A DNA stretch of 64,000 nucleotides from Spyradosoma sp004558035 (GTDB taxonomy: Bacteria > Verrucomicrobiota > Verrucomicrobiia > Opitutales > UBA953). Shown here in pieces: positions 48,844 through 57,486 of this stretch. Under the pieces are notes generated by a model. The model searched no databases. It worked only from the letters and a program-made list of their open reading frames with translations, and was not told the DNA's origin. The position numbers and the translations under genes were made by a program. The stretch's first letter is position 1. The number at the start of each line of letters is the position of its first letter. The stretch is taken from NCBI RefSeq assembly GCF_050314555.1, contig NZ_JBNPNH010000007.1:1-64000 (forward strand), in the 5' to 3' direction.

Positions 48844-50289
48844 TCAGATTTTGCGGAGCTCGTAGCCGTCCTTGCGGTCGAGAGACTTCCAGCCGAGCGC
48901 GGCGAGCTCGTCGCGCAGGCGGTCGGCCTCCGCCCAGTTCTTCGAGGTCTTCGCGGCCCAGCGCTTTTCGCCGAGCGCGGCGACGTCCGCGGGAACGTCG
49001 GCGGATTTCTTTTCGCCGGAAAAGAGCTTCAGCCCGAGCGCGAAGAGGATCTTCGCGAGCCCGCAGAGCTGCGTTCCCGCCTCCGCCTTCGTGAGTTCCT
49101 TTTTGCCGAGCTCGCCGAGCGCGGAAAAGAGCTTCCCGATCGCGCCGGGAATGTTCAGGTCGTCGCAGAGCGCCGTCCACGCGGGCTCGAACGCGCCCCA
49201 CGCCGTGTTCCTTTCGTGGACGGAAATGTCCTGCGAAAATTCCTCGACGGAGATTCCCGCCTTTTCGAGCAGGCGGCGCGCGCCTTTTTCGATTTTTTCG
49301 AGCGCGGCGGTCGCGTCCTCGAGGGATTTCAGCGTGAAGTTCAGCTGCGAGCGGTAGTGCCCGGAAATGAGCGCGTAGCGCACCGCCGCCGGCGAAAATC
49401 CTTTGCCGACGAGATCGGCGAGCGTGTAGAGGTTGCCGAGCGACTTGGACATCTTCGCGCCGTCCACCATCAGGTGCGCGGAGTGGAACCAGTGCCGCGC
49501 GAACGTGCCGTGACGGCCGCACGAGCATTCCGCCTGGGCGATTTCGTTCTCGTGGTGCGGGAAGCACAGATCGACGCCTCCGCCGTGCAGGTCGAAGGTT
49601 TCGCCGAGGTAGTGCGTGCTCATCGCCGAGCACTCGATGTGCCAGCCCGGGCGGCCTTCGCCCCAGGGGCTTTGCCAGAAATTCGGGCCGTCCTCGGGCT
49701 TGCGTGCCTTCCACAGCGCGAAGTCGGCGACGTCGTCGCGCGCGTATTCGTCGGCGAGGTTCGCCGTTCCCGCGGAGTTCGTTTCCTGCGTGCGGAGCGC
49801 CTCGCGGTCGAGGTGCGCGAGCTTGCCGTATTCGGGATCGCTCGAAACCTTGAAATAAACGCTGCCGTCGGGTGCGACGTAGGCGTTCCCGCGCGCGACG
49901 AGCTTCTCGATCATCGCGATCTGCAGCGGAATGTGCTCGACGGCGCTCGGCTCGACCTGCGGCGGGAGCATGTTGAGCGCGGCGCAGTCGTCGTGAAACT
50001 TCTTCGTCCACGCGGCGGTGAACTCGGCGAGCGTCTTGCCCTCCTGCTGCGAGCGGCGGATCGTCTTGTCGTCCACGTCGGTGATGTTGCGGACGTGGCG
50101 GACGCGGATTCCGTCCGTTTCGAGCGCGCGGCGCAGCACGTCCTGCAGCAGGAAGGTGCGGAAGTTGCCGATGTGCGCGGGGCCGTAGACCGTCGGGCCG
50201 CAGCAGTACATGCCGAATTCCTTTTCGGGCGCGCTCGGCGCGAGCGTGCGGCGTTCCCGTGAAAGCGTGTCGAATAAACGTATGCTCAT
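48844..50289 (-). CDS. cysS: cysteinyl-tRNA synthetase
   Basis: This class I synthetase of 481 aa charges tRNA-Cys. It has MYCCGPTVYGPAHIGNFR with zinc-ligand Cys29/30 and the HIGN motif (39-42), VRHVRNITDVDDKTI, WHIECSAMSTHYLGETFDLH with the second zinc ligand, HHENEIAQAECSCGR, and KMSKS at 279-283. The C-terminal helical domain is normal. It is the upstream gene of the DUF374 acyltransferase. Confidence 0.96.
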   Translation of the reverse strand: MSIRLFDTLSRERRTLAPSAPEKEFGMYCCGPTVYGPAHIGNFRTFLLQDVLRRALETDGIRVRHVRNITDVDDKTIRRSQQEGKTLAEFTAAWTKKFHDDCAALNMLPPQVEPSAVEHIPLQIAMIEKLVARGNAYVAPDGSVYFKVSSDPEYGKLAHLDREALRTQETNSAGTANLADEYARDDVADFALWKARKPEDGPNFWQSPWGEGRPGWHIECSAMSTHYLGETFDLHGGGVDLCFPHHENEIAQAECSCGRHGTFARHWFHSAHLMVDGAKMSKSLGNLYTLADLVGKGFSPAAVRYALISGHYRSQLNFTLKSLEDATAALEKIEKGARRLLEKAGISVEEFSQDISVHERNTAWGAFEPAWTALCDDLNIPGAIGKLFSALGELGKKELTKAEAGTQLCGLAKILFALGLKLFSGEKKSADVPADVAALGEKRWAAKTSKNWAEADRLRDELAALGWKSLDRKDGYELRKI

Positions 50290-50384
50290 GCTCTGAAAAA
50301 GTGAAAGCGCCCATTATTGCGCGGGAACGCCGTTCTGGCAATACCCTTGAAGTGCGTCGGGTTTTGATTTAGAAAAGGCGCATT

Positions 50385-51680
50385 ATGCTGAAAGTTTCCA
50401 CGAGAGACGAAGACTGTTTTGAAAAGCTGCGCGCGTTCGGCGCTCCCGCCGCGCTTTCCGGTGACATCGCCCGCACCGTTTCCGAAGTGATCGCGGACGT
50501 GCGCGAGCGCGGCGACGAGGCCGTGCTCTACTATACGGCGAAGTTCGACCACGCGAAGCTTCTGCAGAAGCAGCTCCGCGTTCCCGCCGAAGCGATCGAC
50601 GAAGCGTTCGCGTCCATCGACCCGAAAAAGCTCGAAGCGCTGAAGGCGTCCGCCGCCTCGATTTCCGATTTCCACAAGCGCACGCTCCCGAAAAACTGGA
50701 AGACGCGCAACCCGCACGGCGCCGCCGTCGGCGAGCTCTTTTTCCCGATCCGCCGCGTCGGGCTCTACGTTCCCGGCGGCCAGGTGCCGCTGTGTTCGAC
50801 CGTGCTGATGACGGCGCTTCCCGCTAAGATCGCGGGCGTTCCCGAGCTCGTGCTCTGCACGCCGCCGCGCCGCGACGGCTCCGTCGCGCCGGAAATCCTC
50901 GCCGCGGCGAAACTCTGCGGAGTTTCCGAAATTTATTGCGTCGGCGGCGTTCAGGCGATTGCCGCGATGGCTTACGGCACGCGGACGATTCCCGCCGTGG
51001 ACAAGATCGCGGGACCGGGCAACGCCTTCGTCGTCGAGGCGAAGCGCCAGCTCTTCGGCAAGGTCGGAATCGACCTGCTGCCCGGGCCGAGCGAAGTCAT
51101 GGTCATCGCCGACTCCAAGGCGAATCCCGAATGGGTCGCCGCCGACATCATCACGCAGGCGGAACACGGCAGCGGCAAGGAAAAAGTCTATCTGGTCTGC
51201 TTCGACGAACGCACGGAACGCGCCGTGGACGTCGCGATCGAATCGCTGCTCACGCGCTACGAAAAAGGCCCGCGCCTCCGCGAGATCATGGAAGCCGGTT
51301 TCTGCAAAATTCTCGCGGATTCCACGGACGCCGCCGTCGCCGTCGCGAATTTCGTCGCGCCCGAGCACCTTGAGATTCAGACGACGCAGAAGCGCCAGAA
51401 GGAGCTCTCCGCGCGCATCACGACGGCGGGCGCGATGCTCGTCGGGCACTACTCGCCCGCGGCGCTCGGCGATTTCGTCGCGGGACCGTCGCACACGCTG
51501 CCGACTTCCCGCACGGGGCGCTTCTTCAGCGGCCTGCAGGTCTCCGACTTCATGCGCCGCACGAGCTACGTCCGCTACGACGAGGCCTCGCTGAAGCTCG
51601 CGCGCCCGGTCGTGGAGATGTTCTCGGAAATGGAACATCTCCAGGTCCACGGTCACTCGGTCGGCATCCGCTTCGAGTGA
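50385..51680 (+). CDS. hisD: histidinol dehydrogenase
   Basis: HisD oxidises L-histidinol to histidine using zinc and two NAD. The 431-aa protein has IRRVGLYVPGG (about 122-132), VGGVQAIAAMAYGT, KIAGPGNAFVVEAKRQLFG, LPGPSEVMVIAD, DIITQAEHGS with zinc ligands Gln/His, and GPSHTLPTSRTGRF. Length is typical. A terminator follows at 51735. hisG lies 4 kb away on the other strand, so his genes are scattered. Confidence 0.96.
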   Translation: MLKVSTRDEDCFEKLRAFGAPAALSGDIARTVSEVIADVRERGDEAVLYYTAKFDHAKLLQKQLRVPAEAIDEAFASIDPKKLEALKASAASISDFHKRTLPKNWKTRNPHGAAVGELFFPIRRVGLYVPGGQVPLCSTVLMTALPAKIAGVPELVLCTPPRRDGSVAPEILAAAKLCGVSEIYCVGGVQAIAAMAYGTRTIPAVDKIAGPGNAFVVEAKRQLFGKVGIDLLPGPSEVMVIADSKANPEWVAADIITQAEHGSGKEKVYLVCFDERTERAVDVAIESLLTRYEKGPRLREIMEAGFCKILADSTDAAVAVANFVAPEHLEIQTTQKRQKELSARITTAGAMLVGHYSPAALGDFVAGPSHTLPTSRTGRFFSGLQVSDFMRRTSYVRYDEASLKLARPVVEMFSEMEHLQVHGHSVGIRFE

Positions 51681-51734
51681 CGCCGCGGGAACGGAGACGA
51701 CCGCGCCTCCGCTCTCATGGACACACGATTCTTT

Positions 51735-51773
51735 CGTCCGCGAAATCCGTGCGTTTCGCGGACGATTTTTTTT
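51735..51773 (+). terminator. intrinsic terminator of hisD
   Basis: CGTCCGCGAAA, an 8-nt loop, TTTCGCGGACG, A and T8. An 11-bp perfect stem without the iterated word. Confidence 0.85.
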
Positions 51774-51810
51774 GTGTTTCCTCCGTGCGGCGACGGGAGA
51801 GAAAACGCGC

Positions 51811-52026
51811 TTATTTCTTCGCGGACGCTCCGCCGCGGCGGGAACGCGTCTTGAACGTGTACGGCAGTTCGATCTTTCCGCCGTTGCGTTTCGCTTCTTC
51901 CAGGAGAGATTTGACCGCAAGCCGCACGATGTCGGAGGCGTTCAGGCACCAAAGCTTCGCCAATTCTTCCAGCAGTTCTCGGTCTTCGGGATCAAGGCGT
52001 ATGCCCATGGAGGTTTTCGAGCTCAT
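51811..52026 (-). CDS. small ribbon-helix-helix (CopG-type) regulator
   Basis: From ATG 52026 the protein has 71 aa: MSSKTSMGIRLDPEDRELLE, then a helix-turn-helix-like LAKLWCLNASDIVRLAVKSL and a basic tail (TRSRRGGASAKK). The strand plus two helices fits CopG/MetJ-type DNA-binding proteins, often antitoxins, but no toxin gene is adjacent. It is separated from the tRNA-Arg 3' end by about 100 bp. The operator is unknown. Confidence 0.65.
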   Translation of the reverse strand: MSSKTSMGIRLDPEDRELLEELAKLWCLNASDIVRLAVKSLLEEAKRNGGKIELPYTFKTRSRRGGASAKK

Positions 52027-52124
52027 GTGAAACACTATGGCGGCGTTTCCGCCGTCGCGCAAACCATTTTCCTCGCCGAATCGCGAAGAAATTTTTCGTT
52101 CCTCCCGCCGCGACGGGAAAGCGC

Positions 52125-52199
52125 TGGCGCCCCGACCGAGAATCGAACTCGGATTAACGGTTTAGGAAACCGCGGTTCTGTCCATTGAACTACCGGGAC
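52125..52199 (-). tRNA. tRNA-Arg (anticodon CCT)
   Basis: On the minus strand acceptor GTCCCGG/TCGGGGC, D-arm GTTC/GAAC, anticodon stem GCGGT/ACCGT with loop TTCCTAA (anticodon CCT), T-arm CCGAG-TTCGATT-CTCGG, G73 and encoded CCA give a 75-nt cloverleaf. It lies 59 bp after rny on the same strand. Confidence 0.9.
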
Positions 52200-52258
52200 C
52201 GGCGAAAAAAACACAGGAACGACAATGCCGCCGCGAGCCGCGTTTGGCGAGCAAGTTT

Positions 52259-53743
52259 TTAGAGCGCCTCTTCCTGGGCGCGGAATTCGCGGATGACGAC
52301 GATTTTGATTTTCCCGGGGTAGGTGAGCTTTTCCTCGACGTCGATGCGGATCTTCTGCGCGAGCGCGCGCGCCTCGGCGTCGGAGACTTCGGCGCTGGAG
52401 ACGATGACGCGGACTTCGCGGCCCGCCTGAATCGCGAACGCGTCCGTCACGCCCGGGAACGCCTTGGCGATTTTTTCGAGCGCGGCGATGCGTTCGGCGT
52501 AGCCTTCGCGCGTGGCCGCGCGGGCGCCGGGGCGCGTCGCGGAAATGGAGTCCGCGAGCATCACGAGCGGCCCGTAAATATTTTCGTGTCCGACTTCGCG
52601 GTGGTGCGATTCGACGGCGTTGACGACTTCGCGGCATTCTCCCGCGAGGCGCAGCGCGCGCGCGCCCGCGATGGCGTGCGCGTCCTCGTTGTTCGCGTCC
52701 ACGGCCTTGCCGATGTCGTGAAAGAGCCCCGCGCGCACGGCGAGCGCGACGTCGAGCCCGAGCTCCGCCGCGAACGTTCCCGCGAGCTGCGCCGTCTCGA
52801 CGGAGTGCGCGAGCGTGTTCTGGTTGACGGAAAGGCGGAACTGCAGTTTGCCCAGCAACTCGCGGACGCTTTCGGCGACGTCGTGGACGCCGAGATCGTC
52901 GCAGACCTTCGTGCCGACGGCGACCGCGTTCGCGGCGGTTTCGCGGCGGGCTTCCTCGACGTAGTATTCGATGCTCTGCGGGTGGATGCGCCCGTCGGCG
53001 ATCAGGCGCCGCAGCGCGAGCGCGGCGACCTGGCGGCGGAACGGGTCGAAGCACGAGACGAGCACGGAGCCCGGCGTGTCGTCGATGATGAGCGTCGCGC
53101 CCGTCGTCTGCTCGAAGCTTTTGATGTTTCTGCCTTCGCGGCCGATGAGGCGGCCCTTGATCTCTTCCGCGGGAATGGGCACGAGCTCGGAGGAAAGTTC
53201 TTCGTTGAGGCGCGGGGCGACGCGCTGCATCGTCGTGATGAGCAGCTTGCGCGCGTCGTTCGCGTATTCGGCTTCGGATTTTTCGAGGACGCCGCGGCGG
53301 ATCGCGCGGGCTTCCTCGGCGGCGTCTTCGGCGACGCTCTTCAGCAGGTCCGCGCGCGCCTTTTCGACGGAGATGCCGGCGACGCCGCGGATTTTTTCTT
53401 CGTAGCGTTCCCGCGCGGCGGCGAGCTTTTCGGCTTCGGCGGCGAGGGCGCGTTCCCGCGCTTCCGCCTTGGCGAGGCGAAGCTCGAGCTCGTGCGCGCG
53501 GACGAGATTTTCCCGCGCTTCCTTTTCGTTCGCGGCTCGGCGTTCGGCGGCGAGCTTCTCGTTCTCGGCGACGCGTTCCCGCGCGGAGACCTCTGCGTCG
53601 CGGCGTTCGGCGGCGAGCCGTTCGTTTTCAAGCCGGAGAGCGCGGTTGCGCCGAAGCGCGAAAACGAGCCCCGCGAAGGCGAACGCGGCGGCGGAGGCGG
53701 CGAAAATGCTGATGTCCGAAATGTTTTCCACGACTGAATTCAT
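52259..53743 (-). CDS. rny: ribonuclease Y
   Basis: This membrane-anchored endoribonuclease initiates mRNA decay. The 494-aa protein has an N-terminal helix (about 9-30), a long charged coiled coil (about 35-170), a KH domain (GRLIGREGRNIKSFEQTTGA, about 198-217) with LIIDDTPGSV, and an HD domain (about 310-400) with HSVETAQLAGTFAAELG and FHDIGKAVD plus SHHREVGHENI. Length and order are standard. Confidence 0.95.
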   Translation of the reverse strand: MNSVVENISDISIFAASAAAFAFAGLVFALRRNRALRLENERLAAERRDAEVSARERVAENEKLAAERRAANEKEARENLVRAHELELRLAKAEARERALAAEAEKLAAARERYEEKIRGVAGISVEKARADLLKSVAEDAAEEARAIRRGVLEKSEAEYANDARKLLITTMQRVAPRLNEELSSELVPIPAEEIKGRLIGREGRNIKSFEQTTGATLIIDDTPGSVLVSCFDPFRRQVAALALRRLIADGRIHPQSIEYYVEEARRETAANAVAVGTKVCDDLGVHDVAESVRELLGKLQFRLSVNQNTLAHSVETAQLAGTFAAELGLDVALAVRAGLFHDIGKAVDANNEDAHAIAGARALRLAGECREVVNAVESHHREVGHENIYGPLVMLADSISATRPGARAATREGYAERIAALEKIAKAFPGVTDAFAIQAGREVRVIVSSAEVSDAEARALAQKIRIDVEEKLTYPGKIKIVVIREFRAQEEAL

Positions 53744-53897
53744 TCAAAATTTTGACTGACTGTGCCGAGGAAACAAGAAACGAGGAACGGAAAATCTGGT
53801 GCGGATTCTCGCTTTCGGGCGGCGTTTTCACAAGAAAAATATCGCGCGCGCGGCGATTTTCTGAAACTTTCGCGGACACGAAGTCGTTTTTATCGTC

Positions 53898-54761
53898 ATG
53901 AAATCCAAAGTGCTTCCGATTCTTGTTTCCAACCTGCTCGTCGCGGTCGTCGCGTGGAGCGCCGCGTCGTTTTTCGCCGGCGGAGACGCCGAGGCGCTCG
54001 CCGCGAAGGACGCGGAAATCCGCGCGCTGAAAGACGAGCTCGCGAAACGCGCGTCGCGCGCCTCGCGCGGGAACGCTTCGCGCCGCGCCGCTGCCGCCGC
54101 GCCGCGGGAAAACGCTCCCGCCGACGCCTCTCCGGAAGCCGCGGACGCGCGCCGCAGGGAGACGGAACGCCGTTTCGAGACCTTCCGCAAGATCCGCCGC
54201 GACACCGCGATCACGCGCCTCGCGCTGCGCCTGAATCTCACCGAAGAGCAGAAGGCGCGCCTCGCCGAGCGCGCGGAAGCGAATGAAGCGGAGCTGCGCG
54301 AACTCGCCGAGCGCGCGCGTCTCGCGCCGGACGACGAAGCGCTCCGCGCCGAGCTGCGGGAACGCATGCGCGCCTCCGATCCGGAAGAATTCGTCGCGGA
54401 GCTTCTCGGCGAGGAACAGCAGACGGAATACGAGGCCTATCGGCGGGAACGCGCGACCGCGCGCGCCGAGACCGTCGCGAACATGCGCCTCGCCATGCTG
54501 CAGGACAGCGTCGCGCTCTCGCAGGAACAGAAGGACCGCTACTTCTCCGAATACGCGACGGCGGCGCTGGAGTCCGACGGGCGCGTTTCCCGCGAGGCGG
54601 AGCGCGAAATCCTCAAGAACGTGCTTTCCAACGAACAGTTTTCCGCCTACGAAGAGCAGCAGGCGGCGCTCGAGGCCGCCGGCGTCGGACGCGGAGGCAT
54701 GCGCGGCGGAATGCGCGGCGTGCGCTTCGACGGCGGAAACCCGCCTCCGCCGCGGGAATGA
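53898..54761 (+). CDS. membrane-anchored helical protein with LTXXQ-like motifs, function unknown
   Basis: This 287-aa protein has an uncleaved anchor or signal (about 5-27), a short coiled coil (EALAAKDAEIRALKDELAKR), and two similar helical blocks, LRLNLTEEQKARLAERAEA (about 112-130) and VALSQEQKDRYFSEYA (about 210-225), that recall the LTXXQ motif of Spy/CpxP periplasmic chaperones. A Gly/Met/Arg-rich tail follows. I do not recognise a precise family. Divergent from rny and followed by a terminator. Confidence 0.6.
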   Translation: MKSKVLPILVSNLLVAVVAWSAASFFAGGDAEALAAKDAEIRALKDELAKRASRASRGNASRRAAAAAPRENAPADASPEAADARRRETERRFETFRKIRRDTAITRLALRLNLTEEQKARLAERAEANEAELRELAERARLAPDDEALRAELRERMRASDPEEFVAELLGEEQQTEYEAYRRERATARAETVANMRLAMLQDSVALSQEQKDRYFSEYATAALESDGRVSREAEREILKNVLSNEQFSAYEEQQAALEAAGVGRGGMRGGMRGVRFDGGNPPPPRE

Positions 54762-54807
54762 ACCGCGTTCCCGCGCCCGCGCGGGCCGAGCGAAATTTTT
54801 CGCGCAA

Positions 54808-54840
54808 AAAAAACGCGCTCCCGGGCGGGAACGCGTTTTT
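54808..54840. terminator. bidirectional terminator between 53898 gene and hisG
   Basis: AAAACGCGCTCCC, GGGC, GGGAACGCGTTTTT. One arm is the iterated word, the other the GCTCCCG variant. It serves convergent genes. Confidence 0.8.
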
Positions 54841-54870
54841 CCTGTTTTTCGCGCGGAGGCGAAAAAGCGC

Positions 54871-55755
54871 TCAGTAAACGACCTTGTTGAGCGGATATTC
54901 GATGATGCCTTCGGCCTTGCACGCCTTGAGCGCGGGAATGATCTCGCGCGTCAGCTTGCTGTCGATGATGGTCTCGACGGCGATCCACGCGTCGTTCGAG
55001 AGCGGCGAGATCGTCGGGTTGCGCATCGCGGGGAGCTTTTCGACGACTTCGGAAAGGCGTTCCCGCGGCAGGTTGAACTTGAGGCCGACGAGGTGCTTCG
55101 CCGTCAGCGCGGACTGGAGCATCATCGCGATGGACTCGATCTTCGCGCGCTTTTCCGGATTTTCCCACGCCTTCTTGTTGGCGATGAGCTTGGTGTTCGT
55201 CTTCAGAATCGTGTCGACGATGCGGAGCTTGTTCGCCTTGATGGAGCTGCCGGTCTCCGTCAGATCGACGATCGCGTCGGCGAGGTCGGGCACCTTGACT
55301 TCCGTCGCGCCCCAGGAGAACTCGACCTCGGCGGTGACGCCGTGGCTTTCGAGGAAGCGGCGCGTCGTGGCGACGAGCTCCGTCGCGATGCGCTTGCCCT
55401 GCAGGTCCTTGACGGTCTTGATGTCGGACGCTTCGGGAACGCAGATGACCCAGCGGCTCTGCACGTTGGAGGCGCGGGAATAGACGAGGTCGCAGACTTC
55501 GACGACGTCGGCGTCGTTTTCGACGACCCAGTCGTAGCCGGTCAGACCGCAGTCGAAGAATCCGTGCTCGACGTAGCGGGCGATTTCCTGCGCGCGGACG
55601 AAGCGGCCGTCAAGCGCGGGATCGTCGAAAGACGGGCGGTAGGAGCGCGAGCTTTTGACGACGGGATAACCTGCCTGCGCGAAAAGCGCGAGCGTGGACT
55701 CTTCGAGGCTGCCCTTGGGCATGCCGAGCATGAGGAGCGGTGTGGTGTTTGCCAT
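54871..55755 (-). CDS. hisG: ATP phosphoribosyltransferase (long form)
   Basis: HisG starts histidine synthesis from ATP and PRPP. From ATG 55755 the protein is 294 aa, the long form with a C-terminal regulatory domain (HisG_C). It has LGMPKGSLEESTLALF (10-25), FFDCGLTGYDWV, RIATELVATTRRFL, and DAIVDLTETGSSIKANKLRIVD (the PRPP-binding E-T-G-x-S motif). The last 75 residues (GLKFNLPRERLSEVVEKLPA onward) form the ferredoxin-like histidine-binding domain. Confidence 0.95.
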   Translation of the reverse strand: MANTTPLLMLGMPKGSLEESTLALFAQAGYPVVKSSRSYRPSFDDPALDGRFVRAQEIARYVEHGFFDCGLTGYDWVVENDADVVEVCDLVYSRASNVQSRWVICVPEASDIKTVKDLQGKRIATELVATTRRFLESHGVTAEVEFSWGATEVKVPDLADAIVDLTETGSSIKANKLRIVDTILKTNTKLIANKKAWENPEKRAKIESIAMMLQSALTAKHLVGLKFNLPRERLSEVVEKLPAMRNPTISPLSNDAWIAVETIIDSKLTREIIPALKACKAEGIIEYPLNKVVY

Positions 55756-55830
55756 GGCTGTCTGATTGTGAAAAAATGAAAGTGCAAGCATCCGCTTCGG
55801 AGGCGGTCTTGTCAAGGCGCAAGAAATCGT

Positions 55831-55859
55831 TTGACAAATCCGCGCGGGCGTGCGATTTT
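55831..55859 (+). promoter_or_regulatory. possible promoter of the 55941 lipoprotein gene
   Basis: TTGACA (55831-55836) with a weak AT-rich -10 (GATTTT) 17 bp later. A second TTGACA, on the minus strand at 55815-55810, may serve hisG. Confidence 0.35.
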
Positions 55860-55940
55860 TCATGCAGAGACTGCAGAGTCGCCGTCTCGAAAAAATCCAT
55901 TATTGTTTTACCCAAGTTTACCCGAATATTTCAGTCAGCC

Positions 55941-56648
55941 ATGAGAACGCTTCTCACCATCCTTGCATCCGTTTCAATCCTCGTCTGCGCGGGTTGCGCT
56001 TCCGGCGACGGCTCGAAGAGCCCTTGGTCCGCCGGCTCCAAAGCGAAGCCCGCCGCGCAGCCTGCGTCGGCTCCCGCCGCTCCGGCTCCTGCGGCCGCTC
56101 CCGCCGCGACGTGCGCTTCCGCTGCCGAGGCCGCCGCTCCCGCGGAATGCGCGACCTGCGCTCCCGCGGAGGACGCGCCGCTCCTCGCCGCTTATCCGGC
56201 TCTGCGCCAGGCCAACAAGGAACGCGCTCTCGCCGAAATCGAAGCCGCCAAGGCGGAAAGCGCTCCGCTGCCGACTCCGGACGAAGGCAAGGCGCGCGTG
56301 GTCGCCTACAACACCGACTGCGCGGTGGTTCAGTTCGACTCCGGCTCCGCTTTCAAGGCGGGCGACCGCGTCGTCCTTTCCAAGTCGGGCGCGCATGCGC
56401 TCGTCAGCGTGATTTCCGTGCTCGAAGGCGGACGCTACATCGCCGAGGAAGTTGCCGGCGTGATCGGCGCTCCGATGCTCGTTCCCGGAGATGAAATCGA
56501 CTGCGTCCTCTGGATTGATCCCGAAGACGTCGCCGCCGTCGCCGCCGCCGCCGAAAAGGCGAAGGCGAATTCCGACGACGCGACCGACGCCGTCGCCGAC
56601 GACGAAGAGGAAGGCGAAGACGAGGAAATGGACGAAATCGAGGAATAA
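55941..56648 (+). CDS. Ala/Pro-rich lipoprotein with acidic tail, function unknown
   Basis: This 235-aa protein has a lipoprotein signal MRTLLTILASVSILVCAGC with lipobox VCAGC (Cys19), then an Ala/Pro-rich linker with repeated CATCAP-like cysteines, a compact domain (about 108-190: ARVVAYNTDCAVVQFDSGSA, FKAGDRVVLSKSG) with an SH3-like beta pattern, and a long Glu/Asp tail (last 35 residues). I do not recognise the family. A terminator follows at 56669. Confidence 0.7.
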   Translation: MRTLLTILASVSILVCAGCASGDGSKSPWSAGSKAKPAAQPASAPAAPAPAAAPAATCASAAEAAAPAECATCAPAEDAPLLAAYPALRQANKERALAEIEAAKAESAPLPTPDEGKARVVAYNTDCAVVQFDSGSAFKAGDRVVLSKSGAHALVSVISVLEGGRYIAEEVAGVIGAPMLVPGDEIDCVLWIDPEDVAAVAAAAEKAKANSDDATDAVADDEEEGEDEEMDEIEE

Positions 56649-56668
56649 TCCCTCCGTGCGTTTTCCCG

Positions 56669-56708
56669 AAAAAAGCGGCGAAGCCTCTGCGCTTCCGCCG
56701 CTTTTTTT
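56669..56708 (+). terminator. intrinsic terminator after the 55941 lipoprotein gene
   Basis: A6-GCGGCGAAG, a loop, CTTCCGCCGC and T7. Confidence 0.8.
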
Positions 56709-56729
56709 CGTTTCGGGAAAATTCATGCA

Positions 56730-56765
56730 TTGACGCGAAAGAGCGAAGCGTCTAGAACGTTCGTT
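56730..56765 (+). promoter_or_regulatory. promoter with overlapping palindromic operator for tetR
   Basis: TTGACG (56730-56735), 17-bp spacer, TAGAAC (56753-56758). The palindrome GAACGTTC (56755-56762) and a following GTTC overlap the -10, an ideal site for autorepression by the TetR protein that starts at 56776. Confidence 0.5.
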
Positions 56766-56775
56766 CAATAAAACG

Positions 56776-57438
56776 ATGAGGCGGAAGGACGAAAACAACA
56801 CGCGGGAACGCATCTTGACGGCGGCGGAGAAACTGTTCGCGGAGCAGGGGTTCGACGGCGCGTCGATGCGCGGGATCACCGCGTCGGCGAAGGTCAATCT
56901 CTCCGTCGCGTATTACTATTTCAAGGACAAGGAAAACCTGCTTCATTCGGTGCTCGACCGCTATCTGCTGCCGGTCATGGAGGAGATGCGCGGGCTGCTC
57001 GCGGCCGCGCGCGAGGCCGCGGGAACGGCGCCGATCCCGCTCCGCCGCCTGCTCGACGCGATGGTGCTCCCGCGCGCGCGCTGCCTTTCCGAAACCGCGC
57101 ACCAGCTCTTCACGCTGCTTTTCGTCCATCGCGGCGAGACCGAGAAAAAAATCTTCGCGACGCTCGAGAACAAGATGGAGCCGCTGCAGCGGATGTTTCT
57201 CGACGAGTTCGCGCGCACGCTCCCGCATCTTTCCGAGCTCGAACTGCGCTTCCGCATGGAGAGTCTCGACGTGATGCTCTACGGCTGGCGCACCGTGGGC
57301 CCGCTCAAGGAACACCGCTATCCCAAGACGGTGCCGATCGAGACCTTCCTCGAAATGCTGATGACGTTCGCCGAGCCGCTTTTTCTCGCGCCGGCGACGC
57401 TTTCACTGAAGAAGCGTCCCGAGGCGCGTTCCCGCTGA
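56776..57438 (+). CDS. TetR/AcrR-family transcriptional regulator
   Basis: This 220-aa repressor-type protein has an N-terminal helix-turn-helix (about 8-56: RERILTAAEKLFAEQGFDGA and then VNLSVAYYYFKDKENLL) typical of TetR proteins, and a variable ligand-binding C-terminal half with the DUF1956-like block FARTLPHLSELELRFRMESL. It is the first gene before a tripartite RND efflux system on the same strand, as AcrR is for acrAB, so local control of the pump is likely. Confidence 0.88.
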   Translation: MRRKDENNTRERILTAAEKLFAEQGFDGASMRGITASAKVNLSVAYYYFKDKENLLHSVLDRYLLPVMEEMRGLLAAAREAAGTAPIPLRRLLDAMVLPRARCLSETAHQLFTLLFVHRGETEKKIFATLENKMEPLQRMFLDEFARTLPHLSELELRFRMESLDVMLYGWRTVGPLKEHRYPKTVPIETFLEMLMTFAEPLFLAPATLSLKKRPEARSR

Positions 57439-57486
57439 AAAATTTTTGAACAGACAAAAAGAAAAAATCCGAATCACCTTCGATTT

